Below, one piece after another: positions 1-8,564 of a stretch of DNA of 64,000 nt. The notes under the pieces are model-generated. The model was given only the letters and a program-made list of their open reading frames with translations. It made no database searches and was not told the origin of the DNA. The translations under genes and the position numbers were made by a program. The stretch lies in contig NZ_CP109907.1 of the NCBI RefSeq assembly GCF_033097525.1, forward strand, positions 2,852,001-2,916,000, given 5' to 3'. The DNA is from Sphingobacterium sp. UGAL515B_05. Its GTDB lineage: Bacteria > Bacteroidota > Bacteroidia > Sphingobacteriales > Sphingobacteriaceae. Numbering within the stretch: the stretch's first letter is position 1; every line of letters starts with the position of its first letter.

Positions 1-1
1 T

Positions 2-334
2 ATCGCTGAAACTTTTAGTGTGGATCATGTAAAAGCTGCGGAGACTGCCCGGACTATTATGGATCGGGAAATCGAACGTCAGGTTGAGAATGACATCGGT
101 GGTGATACACAGGATATTGATTCTATTGATAGCGATTTTAAATCCATTAAATTGAAGTATATTCTTTTACCTGTGTGGTTATCAGCTTATCAGTACAAAG
201 GAAAGAGTTATCAGATCATGGTCAATGCATTTAACGGTAAAGTTTATGGACAACGACCTTATAGCTTTTGGAAAATTGCTTTTTTGGTATTGGCGATCAT
301 TATTGTTTTATATCTCTTGAGTTTTATGGGATAA
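2..334 (+). CDS. 3' end of a membrane protein gene (partial, cut by window edge)
   Basis: The reading frame is open to the left edge, so only the last 110 residues are visible; an apparent GTG at 20 is internal. The visible part has an acidic stretch, then a beta-rich segment (LPVWLSAYQYKGKSYQIMVN followed by GKVYGQRPYS), then one C-terminal transmembrane helix of about 18 residues ending in FMG. From memory this segment resembles the C terminus of Bacteroidota proteins with an N-terminal zinc ribbon, but the N-terminal part lies outside the window. Function unknown. It is convergent with the 407-3303 operon and separated from it by a strong hairpin. Confidence 0.6.
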   Translation: MAETFSVDHVKAAETARTIMDREIERQVENDIGGDTQDIDSIDSDFKSIKLKYILLPVWLSAYQYKGKSYQIMVNAFNGKVYGQRPYSFWKIAFLVLAIIIVLYLLSFMG

Positions 335-354
335 CAAAAAAGGTTATAAAAAAA

Positions 355-390
355 GCGCTGTTCTCAATAAAAGAGAACAGCGCTTTTTTT
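355..390. terminator. bidirectional intrinsic terminator
   Basis: An 11-bp perfect stem (gcgctgttctc, 355-365; gagaacagcgc, 373-383) with a 7-base loop is flanked by A-run and T-run. It serves the plus-strand partial gene and the minus-strand operon ending at 407. Confidence 0.9.
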
Positions 391-406
391 ATGTTAATCG
401 TCTTGA

Positions 407-1402
407 CTATTTGTTTAGTGAAAGTAGGAATCCGATCGTGAAATTGGCATCCCAATCAAATACGAAAGTGTCGCAATTGGTTGCATCTTTAATTGCTTTA
501 TAGATGTTGACACCGCTTTTTGTTTTTATTTTATCTGTTTTGTAAGATGCTGGATCGTTCAAAACCGTAAAACGCTCTTCACCTTGGCGTGTCTGCGATG
601 CTAATTCAAAAGGAACCCCGCCTATAATAAAACAAACCTCTCTTTTATTTGACGGAATTTTCTCGCCTAATTTTTTTACTTCTGTATAGACCGCGTCATC
701 TTTAAGGTCTTTTTCATAATATTTTGCACCAGGTGCTTCTACCGATTTTGTGTCACCGTCAATCCAGGAAATTTTAGTATTACCGGAGCCTATGTCAACA
801 ACAAATGAATTATCTTCGTAAGCTTTCGGCAGGACAGATTTTAATGCTAATTTTCCTTCTTGCTCTGCTGTAACCAGGTTGACCACAAAGCCCATTTTTC
901 TTAGTTCAGCACTGATAACTGAAGTTTTAGGTTCTTTCTGGGCTCCGGAGCTAATGACGAAATGTATGTTTTTGGATTTGACGCCTTTGTCGAGCATCAT
1001 GCCTATATAATCTTTTAATCCTTTACGGATGTCTTCCGTATTTGCCAATCCTTCGTATGCAAATGACTTTCCAAAGTCTTTGGAAATGATCTCCCAGCGA
1101 TTTTCTTTGTCCATATTGACGACAAAGGAATTGAAACCCGAAGCGCCCACTTCAACGACACCCTTGTATTCGCCGTCGATTGGTTTTTCGGGTTGATAGT
1201 TGAATGAACGAGTCGTTTCTGAGCCTGATGAAGGTGCGGCCGCATGACCATTATTGCTTGTTGAATCTGTTGTTTGGACTGTCGAATTAGCATCAAATTT
1301 GCCCGATTGAATGGCCCAATAACCGATTGCGAGAATAGGTAAGGCGATGATAATTGCTTTGATTGGCCATCTTAATCTTGCCCATGTTGATTTTTCTTCC
1401 AT
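407..1402 (-). CDS. membrane-anchored Ppx/GppA-like (actin-fold) protein
   Basis: 331 residues. Residues about 15-31 form a single N-terminal transmembrane helix, followed by a Ser/Thr/Asn-rich linker to about 70. The rest reads like the sugar-kinase/actin fold, in the order of Ppx/GppA phosphatases: a degenerate phosphate-1 strand (VEVGASGFNSF, 83-93, Glu where Asp is usual), an SSGAQ segment (151-155) where Ppx has TSAxR, TAEQEGKLA (178-186) where Ppx has SGEEEA, phosphate-2 (VVDIGSGNTK, 201-210) and an adenosine-type IIGG loop (259-262). The bulk is probably extracytoplasmic or faces one side of the membrane. Last gene of a three-gene operon, 34 bases after its neighbour. Substrate unknown; the Ppx/GppA link is inference from motif order. 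Confidence 0.6.
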   Translation of the reverse strand: MEEKSTWARLRWPIKAIIIALPILAIGYWAIQSGKFDANSTVQTTDSTSNNGHAAAPSSGSETTRSFNYQPEKPIDGEYKGVVEVGASGFNSFVVNMDKENRWEIISKDFGKSFAYEGLANTEDIRKGLKDYIGMMLDKGVKSKNIHFVISSGAQKEPKTSVISAELRKMGFVVNLVTAEQEGKLALKSVLPKAYEDNSFVVDIGSGNTKISWIDGDTKSVEAPGAKYYEKDLKDDAVYTEVKKLGEKIPSNKREVCFIIGGVPFELASQTRQGEERFTVLNDPASYKTDKIKTKSGVNIYKAIKDATNCDTFVFDWDANFTIGFLLSLNK

Positions 1403-1436
1403 AATGTTCGTATAATAAGTTTGATTTTAGTTAATG

Positions 1437-2546
1437 TTAATCGAGTAATGTAAATCCTTTATCTACTTTTTCTTCGGGTTTGAGTTCATAGCTGGCATCG
1501 GCCATTTGTGTTACGTTTAATACATTTAGATTACGTTCGTCAACTTTGCGGATAAACTCTTCCAGTTCACCTTGAGTAGGCGTGCCACCCACGGTGATAT
1601 TGTTGTTTTGATCCAAGAAATCAAGATTCGATCGGATAGAGGCAATATTTTGACTGATGGCACCTGTTGCTGCATTCATGGCCTCTTGAAATGCCCAGCC
1701 ATCTTTAATATTGAACACATCGGCTAGGCCATCGGTGGCATTTTTCATCTTTTGAGTGGCTTCTAGCTTCTTGGAAATAATAGAAATGCTGCTATCCAAG
1801 GTGCTGACATAGATACGCGCTGCGCTTTCATTATCTTTTAGAACTTCCAATACTTTTGCAAATTGATTGGCATATTGTACGTAACTGCGCGCATTTTGCT
1901 CTTCAGATTCACCTTCTTTTCCCAATAGAAATGCTTTGGTACGTGTTTCTTTGGCATCTCTTGCATAAGCATTTGCCTTCTCTGCATTATTTTTGCTAGT
2001 TTCCTCCTTTGATTTCTCGTCGAGATTGGCCGCTTCAGCGGTGAAACGTTTCGCATAGGTGTACTTCTCTTCGGCTGTTTTTTGAGCAGTTTCACCGCTT
2101 TGAATCATGTCGATGCGGACACCGTCTACATTGCTGATTTTTTCCTTCACACGTTTCAGGGTGTCTTTTGCATCTCTTGATAACAGTTGTAAGGTTTCGA
2201 TAGGGTTATTTCTAATGATGGATTTTTCACCTTTAAAAAGTAGGACGGTACCCAGTCGGTGCAATAGCGCAATGATCTTTGGGGCTAGCAATAGTAAGGT
2301 AATCAGGATTATACTGAATATCACAAAAAGTATACTTTTTCCGGCATATTCCAGCATAATCGGTAAGTACTTGAAAAAAGCAAAGGCTCCGCCAAGTAAA
2401 AGCGCCCAAAAGAAGATCGATGAAGCTGTCTTCTTCGCTTCTGGTGATTTTAATTGTGCAGGCAAATGATCGCCCAGTACTTGAAATATCGGAAGTTGCG
2501 TTTTTATCTCAGCGGGAATATTAACATACTGATCTTTTCTTTCCAT
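1437..2546 (-). CDS. coiled-coil membrane protein of unknown function
   Basis: 369 residues, family not recognised. Two hydrophobic helices lie at about 42-62 and 70-92, followed by a long Ala/Glu/Lys-rich helical segment (about 110-300) with heptad character and a short C-terminal tail. The layout (N-terminal hairpin in the membrane, long helical body) suggests a scaffold or stress protein, vaguely PspA-like in texture but without PspA motifs. It lies 10 bases downstream of the Pro-rich gene and 34 bases upstream of the Ppx-like gene, so the three are probably co-transcribed. Confidence 0.65.
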   Translation of the reverse strand: MERKDQYVNIPAEIKTQLPIFQVLGDHLPAQLKSPEAKKTASSIFFWALLLGGAFAFFKYLPIMLEYAGKSILFVIFSIILITLLLLAPKIIALLHRLGTVLLFKGEKSIIRNNPIETLQLLSRDAKDTLKRVKEKISNVDGVRIDMIQSGETAQKTAEEKYTYAKRFTAEAANLDEKSKEETSKNNAEKANAYARDAKETRTKAFLLGKEGESEEQNARSYVQYANQFAKVLEVLKDNESAARIYVSTLDSSISIISKKLEATQKMKNATDGLADVFNIKDGWAFQEAMNAATGAISQNIASIRSNLDFLDQNNNITVGGTPTQGELEEFIRKVDERNLNVLNVTQMADASYELKPEEKVDKGFTLLD

Positions 2547-2556
2547 TGATTTATTT

Positions 2557-3303
2557 TTATGTTATTGATTGATTAATCATATGCAATGCAGTGTTGATTT
2601 CGGTGACCACTTCATCAACGGCCGCGTTGCCGATGTTTATTTTTTGTTCGATATCTTTAATTCTTGGTTCGTACTTTTCATTAATTTGACCCAAAGCGAG
2701 TTGTTTTTTCTGTAGGTCATCTTGCAATTTGGCGATATTCTCCGTTATTGTTTTGATTTCAGTGTTCAGATTTGCAATCTCCATGGTTCGGTCTTGTTCA
2801 GTCTTTTTCTTTTCAGCCTGTTTTTGTTCCGATTCTTTGGCAATGGTTTCTTTCAATTTATTAGCATAATTTGTGCCAGTTGCTACCAGTTTATCCTTGG
2901 TTAACGAACTGTCTACAAATTTCAGTGAAGTATAGGCTGCTTTTAATGTGTTTTCCTCTACTTTTCCCATTGCGGCAGCAGCATTCCATACTTCGAAAAA
3001 ATCTACACCCTGTTCGTTGAGTTTTTCAAGAATGGCATAGACCTTTAATTTCATTTCTTTGAGGTCGGTTGTTCCGTCATTGGCTGTTATAGGGATTGGG
3101 GGCGGTGTTTTTCCAGTTGGAGCCTGGGCCGTGGGCGATGAATATGCCGGTGGTACAGAGGGGCTTTTTGGAGCAGCGCTAGTAGCTGGCGCCGGAGGGG
3201 CTTGTGCCGGTGGCGTTTGCTTTGGCTGATCGTCCTCAAAAATTAATTTCTTCAGACTGTTTAATATACTGGATCCTCTTTTAGTATCGTCGTTGCTCAT
3301 CAT
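2557..3303 (-). CDS. Pro/Ala-rich coiled-coil protein, first gene of unknown operon
   Basis: 248 residues; ATG at 3303 with a second ATG at 3300 also possible. Residues about 25-75 form a low-complexity Pro/Ala/Ser linker with repeated PPAQAPP-like runs. Residues 80-140 look like a compact helical domain (LKEMKLKVYAILEKL). Residues about 155-225 are a strong coiled coil rich in Lys, Glu and Gln. No signal peptide or membrane helix, so cytoplasmic. Unknown function. Its coiled coil could pair with that of the next gene. No clear -7 box was found upstream. Confidence 0.65.
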   Translation of the reverse strand: MMSNDDTKRGSSILNSLKKLIFEDDQPKQTPPAQAPPAPATSAAPKSPSVPPAYSSPTAQAPTGKTPPPIPITANDGTTDLKEMKLKVYAILEKLNEQGVDFFEVWNAAAAMGKVEENTLKAAYTSLKFVDSSLTKDKLVATGTNYANKLKETIAKESEQKQAEKKKTEQDRTMEIANLNTEIKTITENIAKLQDDLQKKQLALGQINEKYEPRIKDIEQKINIGNAAVDEVVTEINTALHMINQSIT

Positions 3304-3477
3304 GTCATAGTTGATTATATCTCTACTAAAATAATAAAAATTAATATTCTCTTCTAATGAATTGCGTTATGGAACACCTGAAATGGACATGGGATGGAGG
3401 AGCTTGGATAAAAGCGATGAAATGCAACTGTGCGGAGAGTGAATCAGCTGCTATGGCACTTTATGTTTGGGGTAAAA

Positions 3478-3513
3478 ACAAAGATTCCCAATTGTTGATT
3501 GGGAATCTTTGTT
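3478..3513. terminator. terminator of the cupin gene
   Basis: A long stem (acaaagattcccaa, 3478-3491, with ttgggaatctttgt, 3499-3512) lies just downstream of the minus-strand cupin gene; on that strand it is followed by a T-run. Confidence 0.85.
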
Positions 3514-3539
3514 TGGGCGGTAACGGTCCTGTGGGACTA

Positions 3540-4037
3540 TTATCTGCCAAAATCATCTTGTACGCGAACAATATCGTCTTCATCAGAAGGATTGTTGGCA
3601 TCTGTGTGCTGCCAGATCTCGGCTAAAATACCGAAGCCATCCAATCCAATTAAACGGTGACGTTGCCCTTGACGCAATCTGATTGTTTCTCCCTCTTTCA
3701 ATGTTGAAACAACCGATTCTTCATCTGTGTCAGAAACCATAACGCCTACGTTACCTTGAATAACACGCCAGATTTCGGCACGACGGTGGTGATATTGCCA
3801 TGAAAGTCTTTTCTCTGGTGCGACAATTAAAATTTTTGGGCTTAATTTTCCTGAAATTCTTAATTCTTGTACATCCATTCCGCCGAAGTACTCATCGGCA
3901 AATTCTTGTGCTTGGGATTCGTCGATAACGAAAAATCCTCCCCAAGGGCGTGCAGCATCTGATTTATCAATACGAAAACCTTTGGATGTCAGCATTTCCT
4001 GTACTTTTTCAAACAATGCGATTTTATCTATAGCCAT
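3540..4037 (-). CDS. cupin, type II mannose-6-phosphate isomerase-like
   Basis: 165 residues. The C-terminal 90 residues form a single cupin domain with metal-site motifs: QYHHRRAEIWRVIQG (about 81-95) provides the His-X-His...Glu pattern and LRQGQRHRL the later His. This matches the C-terminal cupin of ManC/type II phosphomannose isomerases and cupin proteins that stand alone. The N-terminal 55 residues contain ARPWGGFFVI, a W-G-x-F/Y segment common in this family. Likely a sugar-phosphate isomerase or nucleotide-sugar related enzyme; the exact substrate cannot be read. Monocistronic, divergent from the helicase gene. Confidence 0.7.
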   Translation of the reverse strand: MAIDKIALFEKVQEMLTSKGFRIDKSDAARPWGGFFVIDESQAQEFADEYFGGMDVQELRISGKLSPKILIVAPEKRLSWQYHHRRAEIWRVIQGNVGVMVSDTDEESVVSTLKEGETIRLRQGQRHRLIGLDGFGILAEIWQHTDANNPSDEDDIVRVQDDFGR

Positions 4038-4233
4038 ATTAAAAATTCTAAAAATTTGTTATTCGTTAATTCAGTTGCTAAATATAAAAAAAATCCATTA
4101 ATATTTTAAGTTAACCGTTTTAGCTTTATCTAAATCCGTTATAATGGAGTTGTTTTGGATATCTCTAGCTATAATATGTCGCGTGAAGTTAAAAATGAAA
4201 TTGCTAATTTTGTGATCAATCTAATTTCAGGAT

Positions 4234-6459
4234 ATGTCAAACTTTCAAGTCGATCGGGAAAATACTGCATTTATGCAGGCTGTTGCTTTTGTTAACCAAA
4301 CGAACCAAAACATATTTATAACAGGAAAGGCTGGTACAGGAAAAACGACGTTCTTGAAGTATATCCGTGAGCATAGCTACAAGAAGATGGCTATTACGGC
4401 ACCCACGGGCGTGGCTGCGATGAATGCGGGCGGAACCACTTTACATTCTTTATTTTGGCTTCCATTTGGAACTTTTATTGAAGATTATGAGTTACGTTGG
4501 GACGAACAGGATAGTCATATTTACAATAAATCGCGTTTATTCAGTACGATTAAACTGACCAAGCAGCGCAGAGCTATTTTGCAGGAATTGGAACTATTGG
4601 TAATTGATGAGGTCTCAATGGTCCGTGCAGATACGTTGGATGCGATTAATGTGATTCTGCAATCTGTTCGTCGCGATATGCGACCTTTTGGTGGGTTACA
4701 AGTATTGTTTATCGGAGATTTATATCAGTTGCCACCAGTAGTGAAAGATGCCGAATGGAATGTTTTACGGGATCATTATTCTTCTGTTTTCTTCTTTAAC
4801 GCTAAAATTTTAAGGGATAATCCGTTGGTGATGTTAGAGCTTAATAAAATCTATCGTCAGCAAGATGAGGGTTTTATTTCCATTTTGAATGCCATACGAA
4901 ACAATCAGTGTACAAGTGACATGCTAACGACCTTAAATGGTTATTATCAACAGGACTTTGTTCCAAATGAAGAGGATCAGTATATTACATTGACCTCCCA
5001 TAATCGAAATGCTGATGAAATAAACGGAGCCAAGTTGGCATCATTATCGGGGAAAATGTTAAATCTTAAGGCTGTTGTCAAAGATGATTTTGCGCAGGGT
5101 TCCTACCCTGCTGAAGAAACGTTATCCTTAAAGATAGGGGCACAGGTGATGTTTATTCGAAACGATTCGGGAGATGAGCGTAAATATTACAATGGAAAGA
5201 TTGGTACGGTAAAGGACATCGATACGGTGCAGGGCACAGTAACGGTTACATTTCCTGATGGGTCGGAATCTGTTACGGTAAAAAGGGAGACCTGGGAGAA
5301 TATTCGGTATAATTACGATAAGGGGCAAGATCAGATTAAGGAGGAGATATTGGGTACATTTTCGCAATTTCCACTTCGACTGGCCTGGGCTATCACCATT
5401 CATAAAAGCCAGGGTTTAACTTTTCAAAAAGCGATTATTGACGCAGGTACCTCTTTTGCTGCGGGACAGGTGTACGTTGCACTGAGCCGTTTAACGAGTT
5501 TAGATGGGCTTGTATTAAAATCGATCATCCCGTCTTATGCCATCCGTACCGATTACCAAGTTGTCGAATTTGCGCAGCGTGCTCAGGGACAGGCTGATGT
5601 AAATGAGATTCTAGAGCAATGCCAGCGGAATTATCTTGGCCAGATTTTAATGCACGGTTTCCGTTGGGACGGTCTATTGGCCGAAACTTCTGAATTACTG
5701 AAATCACTTGAGGAGCGTAATATTGATGGAAAGGAACAAGCAGTACTATTTTTTCAACAATTGGTCAAGCACCTTCAGACCCAGGAGAAAGTTGCACATA
5801 AGTTTATTGTTGTATTGTATGATTTGTTGCGGGATAAAAACGCGATCGACTATGATGTAATTTGTGAACGTTCTACTGCTGCGGTCAATTGGTTTTTACC
5901 GAAAATGGATGTAGATCTGATTGAGGCCTTAACCAAACATATCGAAGAGTATCAGATACGAAAACGTACGAAGAAATATATTGACGAGTTAAAAGCACTG
6001 TTGCTTGATTACAAGCGAAAACGCGAGCAGTTGCAACATTGTCTGCTTATTGCCGATACGCTTTCAAAACGGGAAGATTTTCAAACAGCGATGCTCGATG
6101 TTGCTGCCAGTGTGAAGACCAAAGAAAAAGATGAATTGGCTGCGCAAAATGCAGATGAAGAGGGGCCTAAGAAGTTGGATACAAAGGAGGTTTCCTTAGA
6201 AATGTTTAAGGATGGGATGAGCATTGCTGATATAGCGGTTAAGCGCGGGATGGTTGCCGGTACGATATATGGGCACCTGATTAACTTTGTGGGTGCCGAA
6301 GTGGAAGCAACAGAGTTGATCGCGCAGGAGAAGTTGGATCGTATTCTTGGTGTGATACGTGCAAACCCGGATAAATCCTCTTCAGAACTTAAAATGCTTT
6401 TGGGGGCAGATATTGATTATCCGGATATTAAAATTGGACAAAAAGTTTTGGGATTGTAG
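4234..6459 (+). CDS. Pif1-like DNA helicase with C-terminal HTH domain
   Basis: 741 residues. Superfamily 1B helicase: Walker A GKAGTGKTT (31-39), motif Ia TAPTGVAAMNAGG, Walker B VIDEVSMV (about 128-135), the LNKIYRQ motif, and UvrD-type motifs V/VI AITIHKSQGLTF (about 386-397) and YVALSRLTS (about 412-420). The C-terminal third is helical; residues about 650-690 (LEMFKDGMSIADIAVKRGM) match the helix-turn-helix domain found at the C terminus of many RecQ and related helicases. It probably unwinds DNA at stalled forks or structured DNA. Monocistronic; the -33 box of the atp promoter overlaps its last codons. Confidence 0.85.
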   Translation: MSNFQVDRENTAFMQAVAFVNQTNQNIFITGKAGTGKTTFLKYIREHSYKKMAITAPTGVAAMNAGGTTLHSLFWLPFGTFIEDYELRWDEQDSHIYNKSRLFSTIKLTKQRRAILQELELLVIDEVSMVRADTLDAINVILQSVRRDMRPFGGLQVLFIGDLYQLPPVVKDAEWNVLRDHYSSVFFFNAKILRDNPLVMLELNKIYRQQDEGFISILNAIRNNQCTSDMLTTLNGYYQQDFVPNEEDQYITLTSHNRNADEINGAKLASLSGKMLNLKAVVKDDFAQGSYPAEETLSLKIGAQVMFIRNDSGDERKYYNGKIGTVKDIDTVQGTVTVTFPDGSESVTVKRETWENIRYNYDKGQDQIKEEILGTFSQFPLRLAWAITIHKSQGLTFQKAIIDAGTSFAAGQVYVALSRLTSLDGLVLKSIIPSYAIRTDYQVVEFAQRAQGQADVNEILEQCQRNYLGQILMHGFRWDGLLAETSELLKSLEERNIDGKEQAVLFFQQLVKHLQTQEKVAHKFIVVLYDLLRDKNAIDYDVICERSTAAVNWFLPKMDVDLIEALTKHIEEYQIRKRTKKYIDELKALLLDYKRKREQLQHCLLIADTLSKREDFQTAMLDVAASVKTKEKDELAAQNADEEGPKKLDTKEVSLEMFKDGMSIADIAVKRGMVAGTIYGHLINFVGAEVEATELIAQEKLDRILGVIRANPDKSSSELKMLLGADIDYPDIKIGQKVLGL

Positions 6460-6486
6460 TGGATAAGGATTTATGATGTATATTTG
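6457..6486 (+). promoter_or_regulatory. promoter of the atp operon
   Basis: TTTG at 6457-6460, 18 bases, then TATATTTG at 6479-6486: a full match to the Bacteroidota -33/-7 consensus. The start of transcription would be near 6493, shortly before atpZ. Confidence 0.75.
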
Positions 6487-6508
6487 TCAACCTTTTATTA
6501 TAAGCTAA

Positions 6509-6736
6509 TTGAAAGAGGAGAAAACCAATAAGAAAATTAACAAATGGATTGTATTTACTTCCATGCCTATTCAAATGGGTGTGACAATCTATTTATTTTA
6601 TTGGGTGGGAACTTGGTTGGACAATAAATATGCGATTGCTGGTGAATGGGGGATGAAGGGATTAACACTTTTGGGGGTGATTGTATCTTTGTATCAGTTC
6701 ATCAGGCAGGCAAATCAAATTAATAAAAATGAATAG
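6509..6736 (+). CDS. atpZ: AtpZ/AtpI-type ATP synthase assembly protein
   Basis: 75 residues with two transmembrane helices (about 15-35 and 47-66) and the MGVTIYLFYWVGTWLDNKY segment typical of AtpZ/AtpI-like proteins at the head of F-ATPase operons. The start is probably TTG at 6509, because a stop codon sits directly upstream (6506-6508) and the first in-frame ATG lies inside the first helix. Members of the family are thought to help c-ring assembly or Mg/Ca handling. First gene of the atp operon; overlaps the next gene by 8 bases. Confidence 0.75.
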   Translation: MKEEKTNKKINKWIVFTSMPIQMGVTIYLFYWVGTWLDNKYAIAGEWGMKGLTLLGVIVSLYQFIRQANQINKNE

Positions 6737-7127
6737 TTATCTGAAAAGCGTATTTGTACTGCTGATCGTTTTTGCGGCAAGTTTTGCTGCGCATTATCTC
6801 GTGATATCCGGAATGAACACAGAGGGATACTGGGCTCAAACGTCCTACAGTCTTGTGGGGATGTATACTTTTGGCGTCTGTTCTTCTTTGCTGGCTGCGG
6901 TTTTGATCTTTTTTGCGAACTGGTCCATGCCGGAGAAATTAGGTGTAATATTTCTAGGGCTCGTGCTACTGAAAGCTGTTGCGGGGTATATTTATATAAA
7001 GGACGGGCTAAAGACCGTTGAAAACAACTTTATCGAATATAACTTTTTGGTGGTATTTTTCATCGCTTTGTTTGTGGATGTATACATCGCTTTTAGCGCT
7101 TTAAATCAAGCAGATAAAAAGGTTTAA
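6729..7127 (+). CDS. ATP synthase subunit I-like membrane protein
   Basis: 132 residues from ATG 6729, which overlaps the atpZ end and suggests translational coupling; a longer reading from 6681 would lie mostly inside atpZ. Four hydrophobic helices (about 5-25, 40-65, 72-92, 103-125). Sequence is not diagnostic on its own, but small four-helix proteins in this position of Bacteroidota atp operons are regarded as AtpI-like accessory subunits. It probably acts in the membrane during assembly of the Fo sector. Confidence 0.6.
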   Translation: MNSYLKSVFVLLIVFAASFAAHYLVISGMNTEGYWAQTSYSLVGMYTFGVCSSLLAAVLIFFANWSMPEKLGVIFLGLVLLKAVAGYIYIKDGLKTVENNFIEYNFLVVFFIALFVDVYIAFSALNQADKKV

Positions 7128-7179
7128 ACTATTTTTGGAAAAAGTTTAAACAAATGGTGATTTATGCCAAATAAAATTG

Positions 7180-7187
7180 TATTTTTG
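7180..7187 (+). promoter_or_regulatory. -7 box of a second, internal atp promoter
   Basis: TATTTTTG in the 94-base gap before atpB matches TAnnTTTG. No clear TTTG lies 18 bases upstream. It could drive atpB-G independently of atpZ and the subunit I gene. Confidence 0.5.
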
Positions 7188-7221
7188 CGCAAAATTTTTT
7201 ATTATTCAATAGTAATCTGAA

Positions 7222-8310
7222 ATGGTGAATCTTAAGAGAGCACTTTTATTATTTGCAGTAATTTTTCTTGCTGTCAATCCTTTTACCTTAAAAGCAGCTG
7301 AGGAAGCGCATGGGGATGCGCCTAAAACCCAGGCTGAGGAAATTAAAGAGTATAGTCAACATCACTTACAGGATGATCATTATTTCTCTTTGTTTACCGA
7401 TAAAAAAGCAGGAAAACATTATGGTTTTCCATTGCCAGTAATTCTTATTGATAATGGATTGATTGTTTTTTCTTCTGGCGAGTTTCATCACGGTGAGTCT
7501 GTTGTGGAGAAAAATGGTCAATACTACACACTTTATCACGGAAAGATCTATAAAACAGACGCTGCTGGTATATTGAGTTACGATGAAAAACATCATCCTA
7601 CGAATGCAAAACCCCTAGATTTTTCGATTACAAAAAACGTTGTCGGTTTAATATTAGCTGCATTTTTAATGTTTTGGGGCTTTATCTGCCTAGCTAAAAC
7701 CTATAAAAAAGGTGTGAATAATTTGCCAAAAGGCATCGGTCGTGTTTTAGAGCCATTGGTTTTATATGTACGTGATGAAATGGCTATTCCTAATATCGGT
7801 CACCGTTATAAGGAATTTATGCCTTACCTGTTATCGGTATTTTTCCTGATTTTTATTCTAAACTTATTAGGTTTAACACCTCTTGGTTTTAATGTGACGG
7901 GAAATATTACAGTCACGTTATGTTTGGCTTTATTTACCTTTTTTGTTATCAATTTCAAAGGAAATAAAGATTATTGGAAGCATATTTTCTGGATGCCGGG
8001 TGTTCCAGTTCCTTTTAAAATAGTTTTGGCACCAATTGAGGTGTTGGGTATGTTTACAAAACCCTTCTCCTTAATGTTGCGTTTGTTTGCGAATATTACG
8101 GCTGGTCACTCTGTTGTCATGGGTTTGATCGCAATTGTCTATTTATTCCAACAACAGTTGACAGTAGTAGGTAGTATTGGTGTCTCTATGGTATTGACAC
8201 TTGTTCTATTCTTATTGGAACTTTTAGTAGCTTTTCTTCAAGCATTCATCTTTACGATGTTGTCATCCTTATTTATCGGAATGGCAGTAGAGGAACACGC
8301 TCATCATTAA
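7222..8310 (+). CDS. atpB: F1Fo ATP synthase subunit a
   Basis: 362 residues, longer than the E. coli protein because of an N-terminal signal peptide-like segment (1-25) and about 110 extra His-rich residues before the first core helix, a feature of Bacteroidota AtpB. The core has five or so membrane helices, including the proton-path helix PFSLMLRLFANITAGHS with the essential Arg (about 290) and the final helix LLELLVAFLQAFIFTMLSS. Forms the stator half-channels facing the c-ring in the cytoplasmic membrane. Confidence 0.95.
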   Translation: MVNLKRALLLFAVIFLAVNPFTLKAAEEAHGDAPKTQAEEIKEYSQHHLQDDHYFSLFTDKKAGKHYGFPLPVILIDNGLIVFSSGEFHHGESVVEKNGQYYTLYHGKIYKTDAAGILSYDEKHHPTNAKPLDFSITKNVVGLILAAFLMFWGFICLAKTYKKGVNNLPKGIGRVLEPLVLYVRDEMAIPNIGHRYKEFMPYLLSVFFLIFILNLLGLTPLGFNVTGNITVTLCLALFTFFVINFKGNKDYWKHIFWMPGVPVPFKIVLAPIEVLGMFTKPFSLMLRLFANITAGHSVVMGLIAIVYLFQQQLTVVGSIGVSMVLTLVLFLLELLVAFLQAFIFTMLSSLFIGMAVEEHAHH

Positions 8311-8345
8311 TTGAATTTTTTTGTTAAATTTTATATATTAAAAAC

Positions 8346-8540
8346 ATGGTAATTCCAAATTTAGTAGGTGCAGGTTTAATCGTAATCGGTGCAGGTTTAG
8401 GTTTAGGTAAAATCGGTGGTTCAGCTATGGAAGCTATCGCTCGTCAACCAGAAGCAGCATCTAAAATTCAAACTGCGATGATCATCATTGGTGCCTTAGT
8501 TGAAGGTTTAGCATTCGGTGCTTTAATCTTAGGTGCATAA
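8346..8540 (+). CDS. atpE: F1Fo ATP synthase subunit c
   Basis: 64 residues, two helices joined by the polar loop RQPEAASK (33-40). Helix 1 carries the GxGxGxG packing motif (GAGLGLGKIGG). Helix 2 carries the ion-binding carboxylate Glu53 within GALVEGLAFG; the residue after Glu is Gly, not the Ser/Thr of sodium-binding rings, which points to protons. Forms the rotor ring. A strong hairpin follows the gene and may help it to be expressed above its neighbours. Confidence 0.95.
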   Translation: MVIPNLVGAGLIVIGAGLGLGKIGGSAMEAIARQPEAASKIQTAMIIIGALVEGLAFGALILGA

Positions 8541-8564
8541 TCCAAGTTGATTAAAAAAATTACT

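Noticed and set aside
3357..3626. 89-residue plus-strand reading frame
   Set aside because: It runs through the cupin terminator hairpin and overlaps the 3' end of the cupin gene in antisense; no family resemblance.
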